Source: Amia ocellicauda
Taxonomy: Eukaryota > Chordata > Actinopteri > Amiiformes > Amiidae
Direction of reading: 5' to 3'
Length of the DNA stretch: 64,000 nt
NCBI RefSeq assembly: GCF_036373705.1
Contig: NC_089857.1
Coordinates: forward strand, 37,334,784 to 37,398,783
Part shown: piece by piece, positions 25,301 through 37,135 of the stretch
Position numbering within the stretch: the stretch's first letter is position 1
Layout of the letters: the number at the start of each line of letters is the position of its first letter
Position numbers and translations under genes: made by a program
The notes under the pieces: model-generated
Seen by the model: only the letters and a program-made list of their open reading frames with translations
Told to the model about the DNA's origin: nothing
Databases searched by the model: none

Positions 25301-27126
25301 ATCTCATAACTTTTTAAAGGTCAATTAAAAGCCAGAAAGGGTCATACAAGGTTACTACGCTACCTACTACGGTTAAAGCCCTATAGCCCAGTACAGACTA
25401 TATTTAGTTGGCTATAGAAATATTGAGAAATGGATATTAAGGCACAGTAAATTGCACAATCAATTGCAATAAATTGCAATTGCAGTGTAAGATTCCTGGT
25501 AGTTTTCCTAATTTACAAAACATTACAGACAATAGATCCAGTTATTTACCTACTTATTTCTCAATAAACTATATAACTTATACGATTTTAAAATGACTGT
25601 GCTTAAATAGACTGACAATTTTATTTGCATTGTTTGCATTATTCTATTTAATGGTGTCCCAGCCTAAATCTGTTAAGCCTCCAAGGACATTGGCTGGGAT
25701 TGTTAGAAAATCACACGCAGCAACTAACTTTCCCCTGTGTCATTGTAAACATATTTTCTTTCTTTACCATCCATGAATTTCAAACAGATGCTTTTGAACA
25801 TCTGAATACAATTAAGCCTTTCCACTCAACAAAACCACCAGGAACCTAGTTCAAAATCCCCTTACACATTCCTTCTAATATTGTAATATTTTAATTGTAC
25901 AGTAGCAAGTTCTTTCATTATTAACTTTACAATTTGCTATATCAGGTTAATAATTGCAGCTCTTCGATGCCAACAGTTTTTTTTAGCTGGCGGCTCGAAG
26001 GTTAGAGATTTCGTCATCTTGTTTGTCTGTTCTTAGGCACCAAGTGAGTGGGAACTCAATTTTTCTAGTTTGGACTACAGCTTCAAGTGACATATCGAAA
26101 TGCAACTGACATATTTCAACAGATAACAATTATCATTTTTTTATATGATTGGCAGACTTATTTGTAGAATATCAAGATCATTGGCATCCTCTCACATGTT
26201 AAAGTTCTGAGCTGTGCCATGTCTACATGTCGTGTTAGGAACCTTCCAACCAAGGCATAAGTGTCCTGATGAATTGTTGTGATCTCTCAGCTGAAAGCCT
26301 TTAATTGTTAAAGAGCCTTTGAGAAAAGAAAAACAACAGTACTGTTTGTACAATGAAGAGAGTGTATGTTTGTTATTTTATCAGTTGCTTTTAATTATTT
26401 TTGGTGCAGTTATATTCTATTTGGTACCAAGAAATTGAATTCAAATAACAGTGAAAACATCTACAGGGTGAAGATGTAATGCATTATTGTTATATGCCAT
26501 AATCCCTTTACCTACTGGCAGTTAACAACAAGTGGCACATGCCGTATTTTAAATGTAAGGAATTTATCTGTAACTGAAATACAAACATGACAAAATCGTT
26601 TGGTCCCTGCACTGCGCAGTGTTCAAACTCATCACCTCAGGGGACTGTTCTTTTGGTGTAGTGGGTTTGTCACTTGTTTGGGGCTGTGTGGCGTTTGGAG
26701 GTGCACCTAAAAAGGCTGTTTGAATCCCAAAAGGGTCTGTCTGCACATACCAAATATGTATTATTATAACAAAAATCTTAAGACAAAAGACAAATTTGTA
26801 TTTGAAGACATCTGTTCACAATATAATTGATAGGTAAAGGCCAACCCTTGGTCTTAATTCAAGTTATGTAATGGAACTGCAAGAGACTAAAAAAATATGG
26901 AAACAGACCAAAAGTGGAAGGTGACTTGTGAAGCTTTGCCATTTCCCAACAACTATAGTACTTGAGGTTTGAAGATTGATCTCATGACTAATGGCAGCTG
27001 ACTTCGATGTATCCTCCCATGTGTTTTCCAAGCCACCACTGCAATTTTGAAGTAGATTACAAAAGGTTCTGTCCTAAAGATGCTGAAAAAGGATGTAGAG
27101 TCAGAAATGACATGATTTGTTCAATA

Positions 27127-28351
27127 TACACTCACCTAAAGGATTATTAGGAACACCTGTTCAATTTCTCATTAATGCAATTATCTAACCAACCAATCAC
27201 ATGGCAGTTGCTTCAATGCATTTAGGGGTGTGGTCCTGGTCAAGACAATCTCCTGAACTCCAAACTGAATGTCTGAATGGGAAAGAAAGGTGATTTAAGC
27301 AATTTTGAGCGTGGCATGGTTGTTGGTGCCAGACGGGCCGGTCTGAGTATTTCACAATCTGCTCAGTTACTGGGATTTTCACGCACAACCATTTCTAGGG
27401 TTTACAAAGAATGGTGTGAAAAGGGAAAAACATCCAGTATGCGGCAGTCCTGTGGGCGAAAATGCCTTGTTGATGCTAGAGGTCAGAGGAGAATGGGCCC
27501 ACTGATTCAAGCTGATAGAAGAGCAACTTTGACTGAAATAACCACTCGTTACAACCGAGGTATGCAGCAAAGCATTTGTGAAGCCACAACACGTACAACC
27601 TTGAGGCGGATGGGCTACAACAGCAGAAGACCCCACCGGGTACCACTCATCTCCACTACAAATAGGAAAAAGAGGCTACAATTTGCACAAGCTCACCAAA
27701 ATTGGACAGTTGAAGACTGGAAAAATGTTGCCTGGTCTGATGAGTCTCGATTTCTGTTGAGACATTCAGATGGTAGAGTCAGAATTTGGCGTAAACAGAA
27801 TGAGAACATGGATCCATCATGCCTTGTTACCACTGTGCAGGCTGGTGGTGGTGGTGTAATGGTGTGGGGGATGTTTTCTTGGCACACTTTAGGCCCCTTA
27901 GTGCCAATTGGGCATCGTTTAAATACCACGGCCTACCTGAGCATTGTTTCTGACCATGTCCATCCCTTTATGACCACCATGTACCCATCCTCTGATGGCT
28001 ACTTCCAGCAGGATAATGCACCATGTCACAAAGGTCGAATCATTTCAAATTGGTTTCTTGAACATGACAATGAGTTCACTGTACTAAACTGGCCCCCACA
28101 GTCACCAGATCTCAACCCAATAGAGCATCTTTGGGATGTGGTGGAACGGGAGCTTCGTGCCCTGGATGTGCATCCCACAAATCTCCATCAACTGCAAGAT
28201 GCTATCCTATCAATATGGGCCAACATTTCTAAAGAATGCTTTCAGCACCTTGTTGAATCAATACCACGTAGAATTAAGGCAGTTCTGAAGGCGAAAGGGG
28301 GTCAAACACAGTATTAGTATGGTGTTCCTAATAATCCTTTAGGTGAGTGTA
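27127..28351 (+). mobile_element. Tc1/mariner DD36E element, copy B (full length, intact gene)
   Basis: 1,225 bp with terminal inverted repeats starting TACACTCACC, flanked by TA at both ends. Same length and layout as copy A. It carries an uninterrupted transposase gene and both ends, so it has the parts of an autonomous element. Confidence 0.96.
27277..28317 (+). CDS. Tc1/mariner transposase, DD36E type, intact (346 aa)
   Basis: Cut-and-paste transposase acting on the element's terminal repeats. N-terminal helix-turn-helix DNA-binding regions occupy about residues 1-50 (LSNFERGMVVGARRAG, SQSAQLLGFSRTTIS) and 70-115. The catalytic triad is Asp155 (WSDES), Asp246 (QQDNAPCH) and Glu283 (NPIEHLW). 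There are 36 residues between the second Asp and the Glu, not 34 as in Sleeping Beauty-type enzymes, which points to the DD36E (Incomer) group. Length is normal for the family. The start ATG follows the 5' terminal region by 150 bases. No stop or frameshift. Whether it is active cannot be judged from sequence alone. Confidence 0.95.
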   Translation: MGKKGDLSNFERGMVVGARRAGLSISQSAQLLGFSRTTISRVYKEWCEKGKTSSMRQSCGRKCLVDARGQRRMGPLIQADRRATLTEITTRYNRGMQQSICEATTRTTLRRMGYNSRRPHRVPLISTTNRKKRLQFAQAHQNWTVEDWKNVAWSDESRFLLRHSDGRVRIWRKQNENMDPSCLVTTVQAGGGGVMVWGMFSWHTLGPLVPIGHRLNTTAYLSIVSDHVHPFMTTMYPSSDGYFQQDNAPCHKGRIISNWFLEHDNEFTVLNWPPQSPDLNPIEHLWDVVERELRALDVHPTNLHQLQDAILSIWANISKECFQHLVESIPRRIKAVLKAKGGQTQY

Positions 28352-28699
28352 TACCAATATATATTTGTGATTTTAATAAATCGTTTTTGAAACGAGTGTC
28401 AGAGAAATTTCATATTAAACAACTGAGTAAAGCAATATATTAAAATGTAATAATCATTTAAATCTGTGACAACCACATTTTGATATACTTGTTTTGATTC
28501 TCACACTGATAATAAATAATCCAATATGCTTATACGTTACATGATCTACTCTATACATCACATTGGGTGCAGAAAAAAATAAGGGAAAGCAATTGCTCTT
28601 TTTCAATTATAGTGAAGGACACATTCAACAAATCAGGGGTGGAGATGTGAGAGATGTGTTGTGTAGCAAGGTTAGAACAACAATGACAAATCAAGAGAA

Positions 28700-29203
28700 A
28701 AGGGGGTAGAAAAAGGAAGAAATGCAAAGATCAATGCCTTACTGTCCTTACAAATGTAATGTGTGGGCAACGTCTGCGATGATTACATCACTCAATTCTG
28801 GGAATCACAGCCATACTACCACATATAGAGATGTTTGTGCAATGCGTCTTTTTTCCAAACCTGAATGCAAAATGCCCCAAGAACAAGCAGAAACTAAAGA
28901 ACGAAACTAAAGAAACCCAGCATCTGGTGATGTCTATGGGTTCCAGACTTCAGGCAGTCATGACTGCAAAGGATTTGCAACCAAGTATTGAAACTCACAA
29001 TTTAATTCATGACTATGTTAGTTTGTCTAAATACTTTTGAGCCCCTAAAACTGGGGGGAACACATATAAAAATGGGTGTAATTCCTACACCGTTCACCCA
29101 ATTTGGATGTAACTACCCTGAAATTAAAGATGAAAGTGGTGGCATAGAAAGCCAAAATGATGACAATTGTGTCACTATCCAAATATTTATGGACCTAACT
29201 GTA
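28700..29203 (+). mobile_element. 3' remnant of a DNA transposon
   Basis: Contains GTCTATGGGTTCCAGACTTC and GGATTTGCAACCAAGTATTG, patterns I know from a dispersed fish repeat, and ends CTATCCAAATATTTATGG then CCTAACTGTA, a Tc1/mariner-like terminal repeat. The matching left end is not visible, so it is 5'-truncated and the left boundary is approximate. Open frames inside it are not called as genes. Confidence 0.55.
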
Positions 29204-29244
29204 TATAATTGTATTTTTATCTTTATCTTCAATGCTTCAGTTGT

Positions 29245-29341
29245 GAAAAATTTGCATTGGGTTTACTTGTTATAATAATTCGTAAAGAGATAAATAAAAT
29301 TTTCGATACAGCCCTGTGTTCTAAAAGACAAATTTAATATA
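29245..29341 (+). repeat. Direct repeat unit 1, left part (split by Tc1 element C)
   Basis: Shares TTTACTTGTT, GAGATAAA and GACAAATTTAATATAT with unit 2 at 31130-31275. The matching continuation resumes after element C at about 30934-30975 (ATAATCAAGTTTGG). Confidence 0.7.
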
Positions 29342-29550
29342 TACAGTGAGGGAAAAAAGTATTTTATCCCCTGCTGATTTTGTATGTTTGCCCACTGACA
29401 AAGAAATGATCAGTCTATAATTTTAATGGTAGGTGTATTTTAACAGTGAGAGACAGAATAACAACAAAAAAATCCAGAAAAATGCATTTCAGAAAAGTTA
29501 TAAATTGATTTGCATTTTAATGAGGGAAATAAGTATTTGACCCCTTCGAC

Positions 29551-30564
29551 TTAGTACTTGGTGGCAAAACCCTTATTGGCAATCACAGAGGTCAGACGTT
29601 TCTTGTCGTTGGCCACCAGGTTTGCACACATCTCAGGAGGGATTTTGTCCCACTCCTCTTTGCAGATCCTCTCCAAGTCATTAAGGTTTCGAGGCTGACG
29701 TTTGGCAACTCGAACCTTCAGCTCCCTCCACAGATTGTCTATGGGATTAAGGTCTGGAGACTGGCTAGGCCACTCCAGGACCTTAATGTGCTTCTTCTTG
29801 AGCCACTCCTTTGTTGCCTTGGCTGTGTGTTTTGGGTCATTGTCATGCTGGAATACCCATCCACGACCCATTTTCAATGCCCTGGCTGAGGGAAGGAGGT
29901 TCTCACCCAAGATTTGACGGTACATGGCCCCGTCCATCGTCCCTTTGATGCGGTGCAGTTGTCCTGTCCCCTTAGCAGAAAAACACCCCCAAAGCATAAT
30001 GTTTCCACCTCCATGTTTGACGGTGGGGATGGTGTTCTTGGGGTCATTCCTCCTCCTCCAAACACGGCGAGTTGAGTTGAAGCCAAAGAGCTTGATTTTG
30101 GTCTCATCTGACCACAACACTTTCACCCAGTTCTCCTCTGAATCATTCAGATGTTCACTGGCAAACTTCAGACGGGCCTGTACATGTGCTTTCTTGAGCA
30201 GGGGGACCTTGCGGGTGCTGCAGGATTTCAGTCCTTCACGGCGTAGTGTGTAACAATTGTTTTCTTGGTGACTATGGTTCCAGCTGCCTTGAGATCATTA
30301 ACAAGATCCTCCCGTGTAGTTCTGGGCTGATTCCTCACCGTTCTCATGATCATTGAAACTCCACGATGTGAGATCTTGCATGGAGCCCCAGACCGAGGGA
30401 GACTGACAGTTATTTTGTGTTTCTTCCATTTGCGAATAATCGCACCAACTCTTGTCACCTTCTTACCAAGCTGCTTGGCGATGGTCTTTGTAGCCCAATC
30501 CAGCCTTGTGTAGGTCTACAGTCTTGTCCCCGACATCCTTGGACAGCTCTTTGGTCTTGGCCAT
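29551..30564 (-). pseudogene. Tc1 DD34E transposase, frameshifted (copy C)
   Basis: Starts [14 protein letters not shown] at 30564. The frame is lost near 30480 (just after GYK) and regained near 30458, then lost again near 30250, with the catalytic part open from about 30225 to the stop at 29551. The remaining domain shows WSDETK and QHDNDPKH, but the third catalytic block reads NPIDNLW, with Asp where the family has Glu. 34 residues separate the last two acidic positions. Two frameshifts plus the altered residue make it inactive. Confidence 0.9.
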
Positions 30565-30609
30565 GGTGGAGAGTTTGGAATCTGATTGATTGATTGCTTC
30601 TGTGGACAG

Positions 30610-30700
30610 GTGTCTTTTATACAGGTAACGAGCTGAGATTAGGAGCACTCTCTTAAAGGGAGTGCTCCTAATCTCAGCTCGTTACCTGTATAAAAGACAC
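30610..30700. repeat. Perfect palindrome, 41-bp arms, in element C
   Basis: Arms 30610-30650 and 30660-30700 are exact reverse complements around a 9-base spacer (TCTTAAAGG). Each arm carries TATAAAAGAC reading outward. It lies between the transposase start and the element's 5' terminal repeat. The same palindrome, with 44-bp arms, occurs in element D. Confidence 0.95.
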
Positions 30701-31129
30701 GTGGGAGCCAGAAATCTTGCTGATTGATAGGGGATCAAATACTTATTTCCCTCATTAACATGCAAATCAATGTATAACTTTTTTGAAATGCGTTTTTCTG
30801 GATTTTTTTGTTGTTATTCTGTCTCTCACCGTTAAAATACACCTACCATTAAAATTACAGACTGATCATTTCTTTGTCAGTGGGCAAACGTACAAAATCA
30901 GCAGAGGATCAAATACTTTTTTCCCTCACTGTACATATAATCAAGTTTGGTCTGACGTGCTAATGTGGTGGTGTTTTAAAGACAGGCGGCAGACCAGCAT
31001 CAGTAGAGCAGATAAGAGGCCCTTCCCTACTTCCCTTATTACAAATAAAATATTGTTAAAATTAATACTAAATGGCTTGTTAACTTGTTAAGATATAGAA
31101 TTGCATTTCAGTTAAAATGCTTTGTTTGC

Positions 31130-31275
31130 AAAAAATATGCAAGTGTGTTGGTTTTACTTGTTGGAATAATTCACAACGAGATAAAACAAAAGTTTTTGAT
31201 ATAGCCATGCTCTAAAGGACAAATTTAATATATGCTTATAATGAAGTTTGGATGTGCGTGCTAGTGTGCATGCAA
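31130..31275 (+). repeat. Direct repeat unit 2 (uninterrupted copy)
   Basis: Contiguous counterpart of the split unit 1: TTTACTTGTTGGAATAATTC, GGACAAATTTAATATATG, AATGAAGTTTGG. Similarity is imperfect, so the duplication is older than the Tc1 insertion. Confidence 0.65.
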
Positions 31276-34200
31276 GGACCCCTGTGGCGGCTGAAAGTTG
31301 GTCCTGATCGAATGGCAGTGTAAACGCAACACCAATGTTCCAATGCATTTGATCCGGATCAGAAATGGCAGTGTAAATGCACCTTGTATACCAGTCACCC
31401 CACCACTCGCCAATAAACACAGCTGAGCTTGTTCGACACACAAGACCGCAGATACACGAGATGCATTATTGAGATTTTGCGCGCTGTGAGCTACGCCTAC
31501 CCAGAATCCGCTTCTCTGCATTGCTACACAGAGACGTTTAGGCGTGTCTTCGCAGAAGCATAAATCAGGCTTAAGGTCGCATCATGAATGTCCCGTCTTC
31601 TAAAGGCAAGTAACCAATCAGATGCATCATATACATTCTGCCCCCTCCATTTTGCATAGAATGAATACTGACATTAACAACCGTATGCATTACATTTCCA
31701 TTGAATTTTCATTGTTCCAATGCAGAACAGTAATTATGAATGGTGAATATCAACATGTACTGTATTGGCTAACACAAGTATTACATACAATATGATCAGG
31801 TATCTGTGTAGGTAGGACTACAGCAAAAAGTCTTTACCGTTTCTCCAATTCGGTAAAAATTCTGTGGGCTTAACAAACTATTCAGGTAGAGAAGAGATGG
31901 AAAAAATGTGTATTATGTATCAGAGTGAAACAAGACAAAAGCATGATCACTAAAGTGTTAAAAGTAATACAATCACAATAAAATATCAAGTACAATAATA
32001 AAAGGATTAAAAAAAATGTTAGCCCATATATATGTTTGAGGGAATGGATGCACTTGAAAAGAGATGGGAAACGTCTGGCGGCCTCCTCTGTGTATGATCA
32101 CTATTGTTAATACTAGCAGTCCAGACTTCTACCCCAATATTCAGAAAATATGACTGCCGAGTTTGTCTGCTTTGATGCATATTCATATTCAAGCTGACCA
32201 GAGACATTTGACCCAAAGCCTGCAGTTGAACTGTGGATGCAAACAGCACATCACAGGGTCAATCAGAAAGAAACTCATGTCAGATTGAAAGTGAAAGTGA
32301 AGATGAGTCTGTTGGATGACTTCATTTGTGTGAGTACCACACCATTCATGCAGGTACTCGTGTCAGTACTACTACCAAAAAATGATGTCAACCCCTGCCT
32401 ATAGTCCTATTTTCACTGCTCCAGAGAGCTTAGTTTTCAGAATACAGTTTAAATAGGCCAACGAGAGAGAAAGAAAGATCATCATGAAAAATACACAATA
32501 TAATCCAGATTTTTTTTTTTTTTATTATGTTCTAAAGTCAAAGCAAGGCAATCACCTAGAACAAGGTCTGCTCCACTGGTTCAAATCCTGAGAGTAAATG
32601 ATAGCCTTGTTCTACTGAAATACTCCTATAAGGTCTATACAGGTTTCAGTACAACTCCATTGCCTCCACAAAAAGCAAGGCTATCGTTGAAATATATAGT
32701 TTATCTCCACTTAAAAAGAAAATAATACAACATCTACCAATGACATTTGAGTAACAAAGACCAATTGGATTCCCCCCCTTCCTCCCCATACAAACATACT
32801 TCCTGTAAACATCATTTATTACATCTAAAAACAGTACAACTAAAAGTTTTTTCTTCAGCACAACTCCAGATTGATCAAACTGTACAATCATTGTGAAGTC
32901 TGTACAATTTAGAATGTTAATAAGATTTGAGTTTATGACAAAAATCAATACATTTGGAAGAACAAAAGTGCTACATTTTTGTAAAAAAACACAATTTATA
33001 AAATGAAAAAAAAAAAAAAAAATCAGATAATTTGCTCCACTTTGTGTTGGCACAATTTTAAGTTCTGATCAATTATTCAGGGTCATTAATACTTTCTCAG
33101 GAGATGCAATCCTTAAACAAAACATGTTTATCCCCTGTAACAGTACAAAAGTGTAATTACACAGGTCAGAGGCACATAGGAATTCTGTTATTGGCTGGGT
33201 GTTTTTTAGAGCTTACCAAACAAAGCACAGATCTATCCCTCTACTGAACCTAATGCCACTATTCAGTTATTCAGTGTCCATTAATCAGCATTAGCTAGGC
33301 TTAAATGTTAGATAATCAAGCTTTTCTAATTACTGACAATGCCTTTGGATCTTTTTTGCATTACTCACAAAATATGTTTTGCTTTTTTGTTTGTATTTTA
33401 TTTGTTAATTGTTGTTTTTGTTTTGTGCTCATTTTTGAAAGAATGAATGGTATTTTGGAAGCCAGGCAAGTCTATTGGGTCATTTAGTTGTTTTCTTGTG
33501 AGATGGACGTTTCCTGTAAAGGACACAAAACACAGTGTGTTAAAATATAACCATGGACAGTAGGCAATTACAGTAATCAAAGGAGCTCAGATGTAAGAGT
33601 CACATTGTTTTCTCAAGTCAAATCTGTATCGTGGTCAACAGGCTCCAGTTTCTTGCACATGAAAAAAAAAAAAAACCTTTCCAATAGTGCAAAATGTATT
33701 CAGCTAGATAACACATTATATGCACATTTAAACTTTTATATTTACTTGCAGAATCTCTGGAGTTTTGGAAGTCCCCCTGATAACCTTGAGTTGCTTAAGC
33801 TGCTTTCTAAAAGGATGCTGGGAGTTTAGCCTATTAAATCTCTAGCTTTTGTATTCAGACATCCTATCTGCCTGTTGGCAGGGGGGGGGGGGGGGGGTTC
33901 TTGAGTAATTCACTGAAAGATAAAACATAAATTTACGCAATACATACTGAACTTGTTGGTGTCAAATTTAACTAGAAAAGTATTTTAGCAACATTGATTT
34001 GATGTTGCACTGCATTACATAAACATTACACCCTGCTTCACTTCAGGAAAATAATGCCTAAGGAGAAAATAGAGCTTTACAGGGAATTGAAAGATTTCTA
34101 TTTGCAGGGAATAACACAATGCCATCAGAGCCATGCTTTTATAACATGCTGCCTGGCTGGTAGTGTGATCAAGGTAAACAACAATTTACAACAGCTTCCA

Positions 34201-36020
34201 TTCTGGGTGGATTGCAGTGTTTTGTTCTGCACATGCTGCACAATATAAACAGCTTCACAAAAATGCAGGCCTTCACAAAATAAAGGAACCATGTGCCAAC
34301 AGATGTGGAAATTAAACTTGTCTAGCCTGGTGTAAAAATTATTATATTCCTCTGTTACACTGCTGCTTGCTTGTAAAAACAACTGCTATAAATTCTCTCA
34401 CAGCCCGGGGAACGGAATGTTACCAGAAACAAATCAGACGCAGGAAAAGTGTCAGAAGAAACAAAGATTGCAAAACGTTCGTCACAGCCAGAGTGAGAAT
34501 TAATGATGGGGCTAGGTGTAGCTAAATAACGTTCCAGTTTTAAGAATGCAATGTACATATGTAAAGCCCACAAAGTAAAATGTGTTTAATAGTTCTTTGA
34601 ATATAATGGCTAAAAAATTGGCCAAAAAACTCTCTCAGAGTTCTTGCATGCCCCATGCCCTCTTTTTAAAACAGGGTCCCCATTGTGTCCCTGTAGTCAA
34701 GTCAGTGCTGCACCTCTCACTAACTGCCAATTACACTGGCTGTGATGCATGTCCATGGATTATACTTATTTGACCAACTTTAATTAAAATCGCCTTAGCC
34801 AGGTTTATCTATATAAACATATAAATCAATGGAAGAGTTAAAAAGGGCCATGCAAGACCAGTCTTTGCATAACGGTATTTAACAAGCATAAAACAGAGTT
34901 TTGTAACGATTGATAGAGACAGGGTTGTTAAAGTATGAGAATGATTAGGTTTACAATACACCCAAACCAAACTAGAAATCTGACGTATATATTAATTTGC
35001 ATAGAAGCTAGCCCTGCTGATTACACATTTATTACTGATTTCTTGGATATCAGGGTGGTTCCCTTACCAGCCAATTTACTGAAATGTGGAAGTGGCCATT
35101 CAAAGTTTTTGTAATGAGTTCTATGATGTACTTATTGTGACAATGTGGAACATTGCTCAGCATGGTTTGTCATACCAGGATTTTATACTGAAATGACTGT
35201 GAAGACATAGTTTTTCTTGTAATCTTGTTGTACAAGAAATAATGTTTCAATGTGCTATGACTACAGTTCCTAATTGAAGATATACTCATGTAGTTCATAA
35301 ACTGTTTTAAACTATAAAAACAGACAATCCGCTTATTGCATAGCTTTCTTTTGAGAGATCATCATAATCTACTTAATGATACATTTGAAAATGCTGAATT
35401 GATATTTAATTAAAATGCTTAACAAAATAGATTAACCACTGGTTTATTGCATATATTTGACCTTTCATATATCTTTCCCAAACTTCAATTAAGTTTATTT
35501 CCAATTCATGACCATCGTTTTTTATAAAACAAAATATTGGAATAGAATGCATGCGATTAAATTATGCAGGTCCAGTCTGAGGAACAATCTTTGCTGAATC
35601 TCACAACCACTTAGAATCATTTTGAAAGTCCAAGGGATTTGGTTTCATCCCATCTGACTCTCTTCAATAACATCTCAGGGCACTCAAATGTGTGCAGAAT
35701 GAAACTATTTTTGAATGAATCAGCTGTTGAATAAAGGGTTCAGGGAATGCTGTGGGCATCATTGTGAGAATGCTTGGTTTCTGTTTTGGGGATCTCGTGC
35801 TATTATATATTTGTGCTGATCCATGAATGCGGCATTTTAAATTGGAATAAGCTTGTCTGAGGACTTTCCCTGCTAAGCTCCAGGACTATGATCAAAGTTT
35901 AAGATTATAGAAAGGAAGCCAACTCAGTCAGCTGTTACTTTCAAATTCATTTTCAAGGCTTTCTGTTTTGGGCATACCAGTATTGTGTTTAGTTAAATGC
36001 AATGTCCATGGTTGAAGAAT
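31276..36020. other. Intergenic sequence, nothing firmly recognised
   Basis: A short stretch at 31296-31390 repeats AATGGCAGTGTAAA twice and may be part of a small unnamed element. Otherwise AT-rich sequence with a T run (32509-32523), an A run (33007-33022) and a G17 tract (33881-33897). No gene seen. Confidence 0.5.
33881..33897. repeat. G17 homopolymer
   Basis: Seventeen consecutive guanines; could fold as a G-quadruplex and is prone to length change or assembly error. Confidence 0.85.
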
Positions 36021-36065
36021 TTATATATACATACATACATACATATATTATATATATATATATAC

Positions 36066-36115
<50 letters not shown>

Positions 36116-36147
36116 TACATATATTATATATATATATACATATATAC

Positions 36148-36215
<68 letters not shown>
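36021..36215. repeat. (AT)n-rich microsatellite with TATAC variants
   Basis: About 195 bases of AT dinucleotides broken by ATAC units. Open frames across it are repeat artefacts. Confidence 0.95.
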
Positions 36216-36216
<1 letters not shown>

Positions 36217-36266
36217 GGGCCAGCACCTCATAGAAGTGAAGTGCACGGATGTTTTTAAGTTACATT

Positions 36267-36367
<101 letters not shown>

Positions 36368-36618
36368 CAAGCAGTATGTAGTGTAGAGGATTTGCATTTC
36401 CTTTTTCTGGAACCTTGTTCTTTAACTTTGTGTTACATAGTTTTGTTTTATGTGTACGTGCCCTATGCTTTGAGTGGCCATATGGATGGGTGTTGGCTGC
36501 TAAGAATGGACTCAATTGGGTGGATTGGCTGGTCGGGAGCAGTAAATCCATCAGGTCTGAGACTAAACATTTCCATGCCCAACAGTACATTGGCACAGAA
36601 GTTGCATCACTAGGGCTT

Positions 36619-36624
36619 TTTATT
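36619..36624 (-). promoter_or_regulatory. Candidate cdo1 polyadenylation signal
   Basis: First AATAAA on the minus strand downstream of the cdo1 coding end, about 450 bases beyond the candidate stop codons. Confidence 0.35.
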
Positions 36625-37075
36625 ATTTTGCCTTCCCTGTTTTTCCACTTAATACAAAACAAGTCTTTGATCATACCTCCTTGGCTCACCTTTGCTCAGG
36701 TGTTACTATAGTATAAAGATAATGTTAGAAAATGCTTATCTTTGAATGGCAAAACCCTCCCATATTTTACTGATATTGTATCAGTATCCTGTTAACCTTA
36801 TTGTGTCTTCAGTAATTTGCAGTTTGTATGTAGTATGCAGATTAATGCCATTACGGCTTTATAAGTAAAGGCCTGCAATGCACAGGTAAATTATTGGTCA
36901 CACTGATTTTCATCACAAAAACTCATACTTGCACAAAACCTGTAGATCCTTCAACCAATAGCAAGTCCTAATATGTAAGAAATATTGAATATCAATCTAC
37001 TGTAGGCAAGCTTTACATTTAAAATGCATACATTGCAGCACAACCATCATTTTACCTCAGAAGAGGATGCTATGA

Positions 37076-37135
37076 TTAGTCTGTAGCATATGTGGTCATG
37101 ACATCATCATTCTCAGATTCATTGCCATTGAAACC
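37076..37135 (-). CDS. cdo1: cdo1 candidate exon 5 (C-terminal tail)
   Basis: If the intron is 37136-37202 (67 bases, gtacgt...ag), the tail reads [12 protein letters not shown] and on to TAA at 37078-37076. The stretch NGNESEND can be lined up with the mammalian tail SGSLENN. The intron is very short and the acceptor has a weak pyrimidine tract, so this is tentative; read-through of exon 4 or a different last exon is possible. Confidence 0.4.
   Translation of the reverse strand, partial: GFNGNESENDDVMTTYATD

Larger units (their letters stand above)
17231..27126. other. Gene desert, 9.9 kb
   Basis: AT-rich. Apart from a SINE-like tail and (AAT)n tract at 19280-19385, I see no convincing exon, RNA gene or transposon. 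The open frames here (for example 22295-22549 and 24076-24294) are short and unrecognised. Confidence 0.6.
29344..30931 (-). mobile_element. Tc1/mariner DD34E element, copy C (1,588 bp, IR/DR ends)
   Basis: Ends are CAGTGAGGGAAAAA and its complement, flanked by TA. Each end has an inverted repeat of about 200 bp (29344-29544 and 30730-30931) with an outer and an inner copy of a direct repeat (GAGGGAAAxAAGTATTTGA), the IR/DR design seen in Sleeping Beauty-like elements. It contains a frameshifted transposase on the minus strand and a 41-bp-arm palindrome (30610-30700). Confidence 0.94.

Noticed and set aside
28722..29275. Three plus-strand open frames of 62-88 codons
   Set aside because: They fall inside the 3' remnant of a dispersed DNA transposon.
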